This document shows, piece by piece, positions 36,702-48,614 of a stretch of 60,000 nt of DNA. The notes below the pieces were generated by a model. That model ran no database searches and had not been told where the DNA came from. It saw nothing but the letters and a program-made list of their open reading frames with translations. Each line of letters starts with the position of its first letter. Within the stretch, counting starts at the first letter, position 1. Source of the DNA: Nematostella vectensis (taxonomy: Eukaryota > Cnidaria > Anthozoa > Actiniaria > Edwardsiidae); assembly GCF_932526225.1 (NCBI RefSeq), contig NC_064034.1, positions 21,295,747 to 21,355,746 of the forward strand. The letters run 5' to 3'. The position numbers and the translations under genes are program-made.

Positions 36702-37989
36702 TAGTATAAGGAATATTCGGGAAAGTGTTTGGAGTCCATTCTCTAAAAAAACAAGAGCAAACATTGTACTTAAGAAATTAAGCACAACGCACGCTCGTTT
36801 GAATTAAAAATAAAATTGAAAAATAGCGCCCCCTCTTGAAATGGCGTCATTATAGTGCGCGCGCGTACAAACAACGAATTTGAAATATTCATCGCTTCAA
36901 AACATATCTATTCCTCGCTTTTTTTCTTTCTGTTTCAAGAAACAGCTGTTGATAAAGATATGTTTTCTTCTATAAAGTGTTATCGGCCACTCTAGAACTC
37001 TATTGTAGCATTTTGGTCTGTCACACAGAGCTCTGCACTCAGTGACAGCTTGCCTTAGGCAAGTCCCTTTTATAGCGCACGTTCGTGTTTAATATGAAAT
37101 ATGACTACATAATCTTACTGGCCAATACAAAAAAATCACAGATTATTTTTTGATCATGCTTATGAAAGCCACCCCTTCTTATGTTAATTACCGTTAATGT
37201 TTTCTGTACTTCTTAAGTATACCTATGTGGGATGTGCTGCACACAGGCACTAGATAGGGTCCAGTGCTGTGAAGTGTTACCCAAAGATCCTAGATGTTAA
37301 AATTATGTAATTTAACGCCACTACGCCGCTGCTGTCCATCCCGAACTGATGGCAAAAACTGTGCTTTACACACATCAGCAATATTTTCATTTCAATTTTT
37401 TTTTGGCATCTGCATGAATCTGGTCATGGTATTGGCCAAATCGTTCAGGCTTTCGCGAAATAGTCTCATTTGACTCTGTTTTTTTTAACTTGTTAAACTT
37501 TGCCAGGGTAGCATGAAAAAAAGAGAAGAAACTTGTTGTCAAAAGTCTAGAAGAGTGAATTATGCACACAACTCTTCGTTTTACGTTTATTCCCTGTAGG
37601 CCAATCAATACATCTATCTGTAAATCTCTCCTCTTGGCAAGTTTATCAACAACACGTCCACGCGCTGTTGTGGTCTACACCATCCATGAGGACGCCTATC
37701 TTTATTACGCATAAATTATCCAAACGCGGAAAACTAAAACATACAATATGTGACATCTACCTTTTGTATAGGGAAAACAATGCAGACTATCTAAATCAAT
37801 ATCCAATTACAATAATTTACAATAAAGGATCAAACTCCCTGAATTGATCATTAAACAAAGTAAAAGTGATAGACAATAATTAGTAACAGTTGTCAAAACA
37901 GTTTGTGTTGACTGTCCCGACACATAGTTCACGGAACATGGAGTAACATAGCCGGCCATCCAAAGTGGTGTCTTCACAAACGGGTAGAT
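36702..37989. other. Gene-free stretch
   Basis: No coding sequence supported. A tract of GC-alternating bases near 36858-36866 (GCGCGCGCG) and AT-rich unique sequence are all that stand out. Confidence 0.4.
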
Positions 37990-38700
37990 ACTTTCATCGG
38001 ACTCTCTTGTAGCAAGACTGCTGATCTGGTGTCTCAACAAGTTGGGATTGTCCTTCTGCGGTAGACGCTTGCCTACGAAAGGCACTTGAAGGAGAAGATG
38101 TGTCTGATGCAGCCTTGAACACTGGCTGCTGCTCAGCAGTACGGTTTATGACCCTCCGGTTTTTGCGGAGCACATGACTATTTTCCGTTTTGACCATGTG
38201 AGAGCGTGGAGCTGAATGTAGGTCTGTCACGACTGCAGGTGTCCATTCACAGTGTGAGAGTCATACTCTCACACTATCACCAACGTTCAGTCTAAGGAGG
38301 GGCATAACGGTCATAATATGCCTTTTTTTCTGCTGCCGTGCCTCCAGCTCCACATAAACATACTCAGCAACTTTAGGCTTGGGTAGCCTACTAGTGAAAG
38401 CATCTGACTCGTAAGTAGTTGTGCAGGTGAATACTTGAGACCTGTTACAGGTGTATTGCGATATTCAAGTAGTGCCAGATTAATGTCTTCACTTCCCTCA
38501 TGTGCTTTCCTCATGAGCTACTGTACAGTTCCAATCATCCCCTGTTTTTTTTCCATTGGATTGTAGGTACTCTGGGCTGTACATCTTGACCTGGAAGTCC
38601 AATTCTGATGCTAATGTCCTGATCTCAGGACTTGCAAACGGCATGTGGTTTCAGCAATGATATAATCTGGAATGCCGTGGTAGTTTCTCGGTGTTTCAAA
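37990..38700 (-). pseudogene. Ty3-type retrotransposon integrase C-terminal fragment
   Basis: Minus strand: PEIRTLASELDFQVKMYSPE then YLQSNG (the QSNG block before the integrase catalytic Glu, about 38640-38560). ALLEYRNTPVTGLKYSPAQLL follows (about 38490-38430), then a basic C-terminal part. This block order is typical of K02A2.6-like Ty3 elements. Frames change several times. The rest of pol, gag and the LTRs are absent. It is unrelated in position to the full Ty3 copy at 48-52 kb, and its integrase has diverged from that copy. Confidence 0.7.
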
Positions 38701-41494
38701 TCACCAAGATGGCATCCATCACCACTAGCTAAAGCACCAAATTGGTGCTCTCAGGCAAATTCTCAAAGCACCACATAAATCACTACTCTCGCCGTTTATC
38801 GCTAGATTGCACCAACATGTTTTGTTTTGTCGGCTGTTTTGTTTTGTCGGTACTGACAATTCGACAAAGTCGTTTAAAAGCACATATCCACCGCACAGAG
38901 CGCTGACAACTTGACACTGACAAACATTGTCGACCTTTCGAATAACATCGTTAAACGCGTTGGTCTATCTTCTACTGAAGTGCAAGGTTTGCTGTCGTCT
39001 GGCGTACGTACAAACACGTCGCGCGCCAGGGCGTCGTCAGATTGAAACTCAGTTAGCTTGTTTCCCATTTGTGTCAGAGTCGCCTACGAGAGCCTGTTTT
39101 ATATTCAATCGAATTTTGCTGTGCGGTCTCTCCAAAACCAGCAATCTTGAATTTGTTGCATTGTACCTATTGGAACTCCAAAGCGGATGCTGTCGCTTCA
39201 AGCCAACAACATTTTATTCAGCCCTTCTTTTCTACAGACAGTTTAGATGGAGGATATTTCTTCAATTTGCGATTATATAAAACTATATTTATGTATGACA
39301 CTATCATGATATTCAACAATAAGTCCATAATATTATCCAATGGTCCTTCCAACCGACCTACAGGAAATCCAAAACTCATCTCAGTTGTGCCAAAGGACTG
39401 TAGTCAGCTTTCTTTGATGGCATTAGAGCTAAAATTCCTACACTGCTGCCGGACCCACCTGACCAACTGATATCTGCCAGATTTTACCCTTTCCCATGTA
39501 ATGTCCAAATGAGGAGGTGGGTAATTGCCAGATAGACGGTTTCTAGTAGATCCAGTGGTTCTTGGTAGGTCCACGTAAATCTAACAATACTTCACACTGA
39601 AATGGATTTGTCACGTCAGCAAAGTCAAGCAGGCGAAGGCACGTGGACAGTATTGCCCGTACATAAGACATCTATTTTCTTCAAACAAAGTTACTTTTCA
39701 TCTTTTTTTTACTTATTAAGGGGGTGGATATCCACCCAATCCGCCCCCCTGTATCCACCCCTGTGTAGTACTCTAATGACTATAAATATACTGACTAAGT
39801 TTTTATTATTATCCAAGTTTACAAACTTCATTATTACATGGACTGTTTGCTTGTTTGTAATACGAAAATCAAATAAAAGTATATTCTTTTTGAGATATTC
39901 AATCATTTTTGTAATACGAAAGTCAAATAAAACTATATTTTTTGGAGATATTCAATCAAAATTTTTAAAACTTAAAACTTTCAGAGAGTTCATGTATTCA
40001 AATTTGGCTACATGTATAGTTTTCTTTATGACAGTACAAGCTTGGGTGCTGTATTTGAAAAGAAACGTCGCCAAGGTAAACCAAAATAAATAAAAGTATG
40101 TACTCAGACCAACCTACAAGCCAGGAAAAATTACTTGTTATCCAACCAAATGTTATAATTACTTTAATACCTTGTGTATTTTTTGGGAAACATGTCTGAA
40201 AAGCTATTTTTCTCTCATGCTATTTTAAACAAAAAAATGTTGCAAACTGAGTATTGTGTACAAGGGTTTCTGCATATCTTTTTACCTACCTGCTCCATTA
40301 TCTCCCTTTTTCTTGCTGTATTACAAATAAACCTAAATAAGGTGCGTTACAAAACACTGAATTTGATCCAAATTTTAATTACTTAAACAATACTCCAGCT
40401 CAGAGGACAAAAAGGGGCATAGTCATTTTGCAGTGTGAAGTTTTAGGCTTTCAAGAAAAAAAAGGAAAACCGAAACAGGAGTTGACAGAGAACACAAAAC
40501 CTTTTTTTAAGGAACAGCCTTTGAGACCAAAAATAACATTTTGAGGGCTTGATTTACACAAAGTAATAAAGTCTGCTGCTTCTATGAACATAGATCTTCT
40601 CTCATAGATTTTCTTTTATACAAATAAACATAAAATTGATACACAATACCAGACATAACTGTCCCAGTAAGGATACTATACCATTACAGGTAAAATACTT
40701 TATCTATCTAGCAAAAAAATAAAACAACTAATAAGACGATATTTGTTTTCCAACAATTCATTAGACATCAGCTTGATTTATGTATAATATCATATTTGTT
40801 ACATGTTTGTTTGGGGGAATATAATGCATTGATTATGCTTTTATTCTATTCTTTTTAACATTTCCGAAATACATTTCAAAGGAAAATCGGCACATAGTTC
40901 AGCGTAGTTTTCGAGTGTTTCCTCATTTTAAGAGGGGAGATTACAACCTTTTTACCTCCACGACGCTGTCAATCACTCGATCCTCTAACAGTTCTCATCG
41001 ATTTCCTGGTTAACCTTTTGTGTTATCCTTGGCAAACTCACAGTCATATTGCCCTTCCATGTCGGCGATATTCCATTTTACTCCTTCTCGTAATTTCATA
41101 GAGATTTGTACGCGATGTTTGGTGATATTTTTTGGAGGGGTGAACTTCATCTTGAATGTTTCCTTGCTCGAAGTAGATTAAATTATCATAAAAAAGCACT
41201 TGTTTCCAGAAAACTCACAAAAATATTGCCAAGAACAGATGAAGCAATAATTCAGGAGAGTCCAAAATGAATGTTTAGTAACGCAAGATGGGAGTCATTT
41301 GGAGCGTTATATAGACGCCATTGGAACGTTCCATTAAAATGGCCGCCATCCGATGAAAATACAGAAAATCACAGGAAGCCCAAAAGGTTGCTTAGGATCC
41401 TTTAACGTCTAATTGGTTTCAATTTAACACCCGCTGAAACAATGAACAATGAATCGTTTTTTTTAAAACGCGTCACATTTGAAAAATTACATAC
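38701..41494. other. Long stretch without a recognised gene
   Basis: About 2.8 kb on both strands without a convincing protein. A plus-strand frame of about 130 codons at 39069-39470 has no family-like motif. A diverged 54-bp tandem duplication lies at 39854-39961. The rest is AT-rich. Confidence 0.4.
39854..39961. repeat. Diverged 54-bp tandem duplication
   Basis: Two adjacent units beginning TTTGTAATACGAAA (39854 and 39908) and each ending near GATATTCAATCA. They differ at scattered positions, so the duplication is older than the 28-bp one at 32222. Confidence 0.8.
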
Positions 41495-41616
41495 CTTATA
41501 ACTAATACCCATTTCGCGAAAAGTTCCTTCTTCTTTTTCTTGTTTGGGAAGCTGAAAAACCTGCAGCAGTGGCTTTCAGGATAGTGATCACCCTCGGGAT
41601 GGAAACGCCGGCCCAT
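41495..41616 (-). CDS. Possible THAP-like exon, low confidence
   Basis: Minus-strand frame from ATG 41616 reading HCCRFFSFPNKKKKKELFAK, followed by WVLVIR and a GTATGT donor. The FFSFP...W pattern resembles the first half of a THAP finger, but the leading Cys pair is in an odd position and no second half was found. It may be a first exon of an unidentified gene. Confidence 0.25.
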
Positions 41617-41872
41617 TTCGTACTTTGAACTGTTATTTTCTACGCGAAACCCTTTTGGGTCACTTTTTAATACTTGTCGAGATCTACATTACTGGAGTCA
41701 AAGGTTAGATTAATTCCTTTGTCTTTTTATTACTCTTTGAGCCGTATACACCTTTTTCAATAAAGGTTGTCAGTGCAAATGGCGATTGGCAAATGGCAGT
41801 TATACGACCGAAAGTAACCATGCGTCTCGAAGAATATGGATAAATCAAAACAACTATCCATTAAAGGTTTTA

Positions 41873-42058
41873 CCAATGCTTGGCTCTGACATTGCTGGCC
41901 TTTTTTTTTTTAGCACCTTCAATTTTACGAGTAATTAGTACCCATAAGCCATTTACCATTTGCCTTTCGCCACCTACACTGACAACCTTTTGTGAAATAG
42001 GTGTAACTCTTGAAATGCCTCTTGCTCTTTTACAATGTGTTACGCTCTGGGACGCCAT
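41873..42058 (-). CDS. Possible first exon of an unidentified basic protein
   Basis: Minus strand: ATG at 42058 in good animal context (AAAGATGGCG), about 60 codons rich in Lys/Arg, ending near a possible GTAAAA donor. It is preceded by a non-coding stretch compatible with a 5' UTR. No recognisable domain and no clear second exon. Confidence 0.25.
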
Positions 42059-43269
42059 CTTGCTTTGTTTAGAACTAAAAAAAATACGGTGTCATGGTGA
42101 CGTGAAGTCACAACTTTAGGACTCTATTGTTCAATGTTTTCTGGAATTTAGAAAATCCATGTCCAGTAACAATAAACGCCACTGCAAGGGCTAGACCAAC
42201 CACAGTGCGACGAGAACGTTCAACAGCGAGTGATCCTTCAAAACTGAAGCATCTGTTGGTGCAGCCATTACAAACATAAAGAACATTTAAAGTATCAATA
42301 TTTTAGTATAGTAGACAGGATGGAACTAGAATGATTGATCTTCATTTGCCTTTTTAATAGAAAATTATAAGCAATTGCTTGTATTCAGTCACGTGACTTT
42401 CTTTTGTGCGTTAACTTCCGGTTTATGAAGTGGTGGTCAAACAAACCAACATGGCCAATGTTTGCAAGCACACGCTTTGATTCTCTCCGAGTACACTGAA
42501 AGCCTAGGGCCAAATGTGAAGGAACGATACCCGAAAAAGTTTTATTGTGTCAAGGGATCGACCCCTACACATTATAAAAGAAATATTATGTGTCAGATTT
42601 CCATAAATTTCCCAAAGTCCAGTCCCTCGACATCTCGAATAACTGAGCAGCGAAATTAATCTATCCAGAAAGCCGCTACTAATGCTAAAAACATTAGGAA
42701 ATGCTTTGGGAACATGTATCATTGGAAAACTAATGGTATTTAGAGATTAACAAGCATTTAACGAGGTGGTCTTTAACCACTGTTCTTGGCATTTGTAAAA
42801 TCGCTTACTCAAGCTTCCTTTTTAATATCGATACGGGGAACGCGATAGAAACTTTTGTCAGTTTCGCGATATGATCGGTTCGAACAACCCAAAACAACGC
42901 AAGTGTAGGGCATTTTCACAGAGAGAGATTCTGACTCAGCGCTTGTTGTGAAATTCGGTCACCGGAACAAACACCACCACTTCATGCTCGCATATTTAAT
43001 AAGGCGCTTGTGACGTCACTTGAATACAAAGAATAGTTCATTTTTTTCAATATGTTAAGCTCGAAATTAAAATATGAAGGCTAATAGGACAGGGACCTCG
43101 AGTCTGCTTTATGTAAGCTTATACAGTGCAAACAACATCGTCTAGTGAGTGTTTTACAATGCAAGGACGCTGTTGCCTGTCAAACAATAACAGTCAAAAT
43201 CAAAACATGCCAGCCACAAATAGCTTGTGTTCGGAAGTTGGCTTGTGCCCTTCGCATTCTCTTGAAGCA
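42059..43269. other. Stretch without a confident gene
   Basis: A plus-strand patch at 42462-42659 (EYTESLGPNVKERYPKKFYC) looks protein-like and might be a transposon remnant, but it is too short to assign. Nothing else is supported. Confidence 0.4.
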
Positions 43270-43593
43270 TAGTGTTTACTTTTTGGACTTTACTCGAGCT
43301 TGGCAAAAACTCGTCCTGTGAGGAATCCTCATACTCAGAGCATTCATCGTGTAAATCAATGCCACGTTCTTCTATTGTTTTTTTTTAGCCCGTGCCATGG
43401 TAGACAGTTTTATTCAGAGAAATGACTTTCAACTTTCAATCACCAGTGGGATAGCTTTTTGGCTTGGACCTCCAAAACGATGGCTAAACTACATCTTGCC
43501 TTGAAGACATGCCGGCCCAGCTCCAAGTTTTCCTTTTTGCTGAAGAGACTTCCTTCTCTGAGATTTTGTTTGTTTCTTCTTTTTCGGAGCCAT
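43270..43593 (-). CDS. Possible two-exon start of an unidentified gene
   Basis: Exon 1 starts at ATG 43593 with MAPKKKKQTKSQRRKSLQQK, a nuclear-localisation-like basic run. It would end at AAG followed by GCAAGA, a GC-type donor, just before an in-frame stop. A second exon (about 43374-43270) reads ERGIDLHDECSEYEDSSQDE, strongly acidic, and ends before GTAAAC. The pairing of these pieces is a guess from splice-like signals. No family recognised. Confidence 0.25.
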
Positions 43594-44375
43594 AAAAGAC
43601 AGAAAAAAACTAATGTTTAGTGATGTTGAAATATTGTTTGCTTCTCGTTCGATGATGTTTTAATATGAGACCACGCTGCGACGCTTCGGAAGTAAATTAT
43701 GCACGTTACGCCTCCTGATAGGCCAAATCCTTGCAAACAGTCATACCGTAGCGTTTTTTTCTGTTCCCTTGTACGGAGGGGAAGAGAAGAGGTTGTCGTA
43801 CATGTCGGCTAGGATATGAGTAAGTAGGTTTTGATAGCTTTAAAGCAGTTTCTGTGAATTTTAACTAATTATTTTGACAGTAATGGCATTTTGTCAATTT
43901 GCTATTTTGCTATACCATTTTGAGCTAAATAATCTGTAGCTTGCGAACTCAATTCCGAAGAAAGAAGTGTGAATTGTGACGAAACCCTGCTTTCATTTTT
44001 GAAGTTAAATTTTATTGCCAATTTTAAAAGGGGTTTCAAAGCTACAAATTGTCTATGCAACTGGTTACTTAAGAATACCGAAAGAATTATATCAATAGCA
44101 GAAAAATGGCCAGAATCAATAAATAAATCAAGTATAGCACAACAACACGAGGATTTGAGAACATCATCGAGTGGTGACTTTTGAACAAATTCAAGATGAA
44201 CGTATCCTCAAACATTTTGAATTATTCTCATTTAGCCTTTTATATGGTTATCGTGACCATTTTAACGGGCAATCGGGTAAAAATTTAATTTTTTTGGCGG
44301 TGCCTCTTTAATTTAACATAAAATAGCTTTCATTTGACCGAAATCCATGTCATACATTTTATAGTTTAAAAAAAA
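43594..44375. other. Stretch without a recognised gene
   Basis: AT-rich, with a short plus-strand frame near 43969-44184 lacking family features, and an A run near 44369-44383 leading into the minisatellite. Confidence 0.4.
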
Positions 44376-44379
44376 AAAA

Positions 44380-44865
44380 AAAAACAAGCCACGGAAATTT
44401 TGGACCCAAAAAACATCGCGCTTTGCCACAATAATTCTGACGCCCTTAAATCTCACGCTTTGACCTGGAAATTCTGGCACCAAAAAACATCACTCCTTAC
44501 CACTGAAATTCTCCCCCCCCCCCCCCCCCAAAAAAATAAATAAATAAATATCGCGCCTTTCCACGGAAATTCTGGCCCCCCAAAACATCGCGCCTTGCCA
44601 CGGAAATTCTGGCCTTAAAAAGCATCATGCCTTACCACACAAATTCTTCCCCCCAAAAGCATCGTGCCTTGTCACGGAAATTCTGGCCAAAAAACAATCA
44701 TCACACTTTGGCACGGAAATTCTGACCCACTGAAATCTCACGCTTTGCCACGGAAATTCGGGCCCACAAAATAAAATCGTGCCTTGCTACGGAAATTCTG
44801 ACCCCCCAAAACATCGCGCTGTACCACGGAAATTCTGCCCCCCAAAGACAACACCCTTAAAAAAC
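44380..44865. repeat. Degenerate minisatellite, about 12 units of 35-55 bp
   Basis: The phrase CACGGAAATTCTGGCCC followed by an A/C-rich spacer and CATCGCGCCTTGC recurs about twelve times with substitutions and length changes. One unit is interrupted by a C run and AAATAAATAAAT (about 44513-44548). The units drift progressively along the array. No coding frame runs through it. Confidence 0.85.
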
Positions 44866-45118
44866 ATACATTGTTATTCTACCAACTGCATAATTTATTT
44901 ACATGTAATATATGATTCATATGATATACTTATAATATCATACAATCATTTATGGATTATTTAACTCTTTGAATAAATACTATAAACTCTAAACAAACTC
45001 TTTAAATTTAGGTAAAGGGTAAAATGGGGTTTGTTCTGTCTACAGTATAGGCGACGGGCAAGGCATATGGACAAACTATATGTAGATTGAAATGCATTCT
45101 CAAAAAATACACGACATA

Positions 45119-45304
45119 CAGTAGAACCTCGTTAAATCGAACTGGAATAACTTTAATACTCCCGCTATTTCGAACCAAGTCCTGTTCCCCTTGAGTTGGT
45201 TATGACTTAAAACCACGTTTCTTCGACCTCGCTTTATCGAACTCCCGCTAACTTGAACTGCATTTCCCTTTTATTTCCGAGTTTAATTTAGCGAGAGTCT
45301 ACTG
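45119..45304. mobile_element. Pogo/Tigger-like MITE, 186 bp
   Basis: Begins CAGTAGAACCTCGTTAAATC. Read inward from 45304 it begins CAGTAGACTCTCGCTAAATT, about 20 of the first 25 bases matching. TA flanks both ends (45117-45118, 45305-45306), the expected target duplication of the Tc1/mariner group. The CAGTAGA...CTCG terminus is characteristic of pogo-like elements. It is too short to encode a transposase. Confidence 0.8.
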
Positions 45305-46707
45305 TATTTTACAAAACAATATTAAACGTTGCTATCAATGACTGATAAGATAGTCGTACCTCTCCTTCAAAAATGTCCTGGAACCCTTTCCAGTTTCATC
45401 CCATCCACGAGTTGGCCCCACCATATAATGCAAGTCTTAGCCAGTCGCTCAGTTCAAGAGTAGCCCTCTTTCGTGGGACATGCCTTGGAGTCCATTTGCC
45501 TTTGTGTGTACCTTTGTAGTAATGTACTTAGAAGTGGTCCGTTTCCAGCTTTAAAACTTTCCCAAGACACGGGACCAACACCAACAGCGATTCTTTTAAG
45601 AAAGTTCCCTTCGACCGGGGCTACTGGGGCTGCTCTTTCTTCTGGCCTCCTGTATCCTGTGGTGTAAATCTGAAAATGTACAAATAGTTCATAAGCTAAT
45701 GTCCCATGATCTTATGTTTAACATCCTTTGACAATATGCTGTATACAGTTCACAATTTTGGTCAAGATTGAAAAGGAGTCATGGAGTATTAAAATGGTGC
45801 GCTTATTGGAAGCTCATATCATACATGTACTACAACAACTGATGTTTTCAAGTTTGAGTGTATTCAGTTAAAGCCATGCGTGCCCAATTGTTGAGAAGGT
45901 TTTTTGTCTATATTTAGTGGAAGTTCCATATCATAAGGTATAGCGAAGAGTGAGGAGTGAACAACGAAAGGTCCTGATTGTTCAAGATGGTAAAAATAAA
46001 AGAAAGTTAAAATGTTTTTGGACTCTGTTCCAAAGACTCATTGTAATCATTGTTGTCCTTCTTTGAATGAGAAAGGGCACTGATTGCCATGCAATCTCGG
46101 ACCCTTGTGTCACTAGGCCTTTCGGATTAAAAATAATATTGTTTTCGTTTTTCTCGCTAGTTTGTCGGTGCTATAGGGGAAGTTTACCTCTCTAGTTTCT
46201 TGAGTTCCCCTGTCATGTAACTCCTCCAGGTCTTGAGGAACTTGTTCGGACACAGGCTGAGGTGCTGTACGTTCAGCTTTACAAAGTCCCTCTACTGGTC
46301 AATTGTACTCTTTAGGTACCTCCAACAACTCATCAATTGTATTGAGCCATTTGGTCCATGTTGTGGATGCAGATTGACGAATGTTGCCTTCATACTTCGA
46401 AATGTCCGTTTTTAGTCTTTCAAAATCAAGCTTTTTTTTAGGGTTGGTTTAACAAGATCTGGTTTGCCAGGTGGAACCCTCTACAAGAAAATAATATATT
46501 GGTTGGAGTTATGATAAGACGTTATCTGTTCATTTTGAATGTTGAAGGTAACACAATAAACCAAAAATTATTGTACATGGTTATATCAAAGTAGTTTCTT
46601 TGCTTTGCATTACCTAGTGAATCGCATTTGTACAATTTCGTTTTGATTTATTTGTCAATTATATATATTTTTTGAGATTTGAGTTAAATCCAGGGACATT
46701 TTAATTG

Positions 46708-46923
46708 ACCTGTTTCACACCTATTATAATATCCACACTAACTAGATTTGAGCTATCGTGCGCTCCGATTGGCTCCTCTACCTGTTTCACACCTATTATA
46801 ATATCCACACTAACTAGATATGAGCTATCGTGCGCTATGATTGGCTCCTCTACCTGTTTCACACCTATTATAATATCCACACTAACTAGATATGAGCTAT
46901 CGTGCGCTCTGATTGGCTCCTCT
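46708..46923. repeat. Three tandem copies of a 72-bp unit with CCAAT-type motif
   Basis: Units at 46708-46779, 46780-46851 and 46852-46923 start ACCTGTTTCACACC and end GATTGGCTCCTCT, nearly identical. Each has one ATTGG (CCAAT on the minus strand) and a TATAATAT word. The array reads through in one frame by chance because 72 is a multiple of three. It lies in an intron of the decayed gene. Confidence 0.9.
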
Positions 46924-47083
46924 ACTAGTAGGCTATCAGTTCATATGCCGTGACTGGGGAAAAATGGCGCGTGTTTTGTTAAGCTTATTGAGGGTGAAAA
47001 GTCCAAATTAAATACCAGAAAAGCTACCAAATATAATACAAAAGTGGATATAATAAAAAAGTTATTCCACTTAATCTCGTCGT

Positions 47084-47135
47084 CATGAGGTGATAGCCAA
47101 CAAGGCGTACTCGGCGAGTTGGCTATCACCTCATG
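47084..47135. repeat. Perfect 18-bp stem hairpin
   Basis: CATGAGGTGATAGCCAAC (47084-47101) and its exact reverse complement (47118-47135) are separated by 16 bases. The pairing continues outward imperfectly through AATCTCGTCGT / ATGATGAGATT. It could be the remains of a palindromic MITE or an RNA hairpin. Confidence 0.8.
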
Positions 47136-48371
47136 TATGATGAGATTGAGTAGATAACTGTTAATTGTACAATACCATCCATACCTCTATAAGCACCAAT
47201 GGTCCTTTCCATTTGTAATGGCTCCAGTTTCTGTAGAACATCTCTACTACTGCGTGTTCATTAGCTTCCAGTTTGAAGCACTTTGGAAAAGTGTGTTCAT
47301 GAAGTTCAACTCCATAACCATTTAGCCAAGTTCTGATGTCATAAACCTGAGGAATTGTATGACTAACACATGATTCCAAGGCTCTTTGAAGATCTAAACA
47401 CAAATATAACAAGTCTTTTTCACTCAAATATTCGCGAATTGTTGGCAATAGCCCGATGCCATGAGTACTTACAAAAATTCCGAGATGAGCGCTGATGTCA
47501 TTTACCGCTAGTTCCCGCATCGTTCGCTGTTGCTCTCAAATCAAATCGTCTGCGGTTTCGACTTTGCTGACATTTGTGCGTATGACTTTCTCTTTAGGTA
47601 GTCCTGGAATAAAATTTTCTGAATGCACAGAAATTAGCTGCATTTGTTTCTGGGGTGGCTTCCCAGCTTTGGGAGATGCTGCCAGTGTCTCTGTGTCTGT
47701 TTGTACCCTCATTTTGGGTAGCCTTTCCCACTGATGTCGCGATTGGTGATGTAACCTTTGGGGAAGACCTGTGGATGAGGTGTAGGTCATCAGTTATGGT
47801 ATGGCATTGCTGTCGCATGTAAACCAGAAAAATTATAGGCCTCACGGTGGAGGACTTCGGGCTTCCATGCTTTCATCAAGTACACGCAGCGCAGCAGGCT
47901 TGTAATAATCACGGACGACAAAGTCCTCGGCAACCTTTGAAAGGCATAGGGTGCAGATCTTTCTCGATTTTTTTTATTTTATTTTATTTTTTATTATAGT
48001 AAATTTACATTGTTTACATTTGCCTTTCTTTTTTTTTTAAATTTCACATTTAACAGAACATACATACACATACACGTTAGTAAATGAGGACTTCCTCCCT
48101 CCCCACTCGCCCCACCCAGGATACTGCTCAAATCAGAATAGTGATCGGCGTGCGCAGCGCTCTCCAGGTATTCAATCAATCAAGGATTGCAATTAAGAAA
48201 AAAAGGTTTCCATTTTTTACGATGGCTTGTGATAGTTGAATTTTCTCTCGCTATATGCTCTTCTAATGTGCACATGATTTTTGCCTTACTAATCAATAAT
48301 TTTACAGAAGGAAAGAAGTTACTAAGTTTGGCGTTGAAAATTAGATATTTGGTTTCAATTATGATATAGTT

Positions 48372-48525
48372 TGTAATGATTTGAGTTATGGCTGTAATAG
48401 TAACAGGACTACAGGCTACGACAAGATCACATTCAGACTAATTTATTCAAATCACATCGCAGGCTTACAGGGTTGCTTGTTAGTCACGTGATGGCGTGAC
48501 TACCATATAAGGACTACTCATAACA
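48372..48525 (-). repeat. 3' LTR of the Ty3 element (154 bp)
   Basis: On plus it starts TGTAATGATTTGAG and ends ACTCATAACA. It differs at only two of 154 positions from the other LTR (52568-52721). A purine-rich tract (GAGAGGGGGA on minus) directly precedes it in element sense. The 5-bp duplication TAGTT lies outside (48367-48371). Confidence 0.95.
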
Positions 48526-48614
48526 TCCCCCTCTCAAGTTAAGCTATACAATAATTAATAATCTATGAATAATCATAATTAATCAATAGCATAATAAGGA
48601 TAAGATATGATGTG

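Larger units (their letters stand above)
45440..47790 (-). pseudogene. Decayed spliced gene of unknown function, at least three exons
   Basis: Exon 47790-47161 is one frame interrupted only by a TGA (47521-47523) between ETADDLI and EQQRTMRELAV. The next codons run GIGLLPTIREYLSEKDLLYL and LDLQRALESCVSHTIP. Exon 46480-46188 has AG and GT borders and reads DFERLKTDISKYEGNIRQSA then TTWTKWLNTIDELLEVP, with a TGA further on and a frame change at an A8 run. Exon from 45669 reads EERAAPVAPVEGNFLKRIAV then GPVSWESFKAG and stops near 45455. I do not recognise the family. The coding style and clean splice borders argue for a real former gene, either host or transposon. Confidence 0.45.

Noticed and set aside
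39069-39470. Plus-strand open frame of about 130 codons
   Set aside because: No domain-like composition, no splice or promoter evidence, and the region is otherwise non-coding.
44380-44865. CRISPR-like array
   Set aside because: The units are degenerate and there are no unique spacers of fixed length; this is a eukaryotic minisatellite.
46705-46953. Protein with three internal repeats
   Set aside because: The open frame exists only because the 72-bp DNA repeat is a multiple of three; there is no start context or family resemblance.
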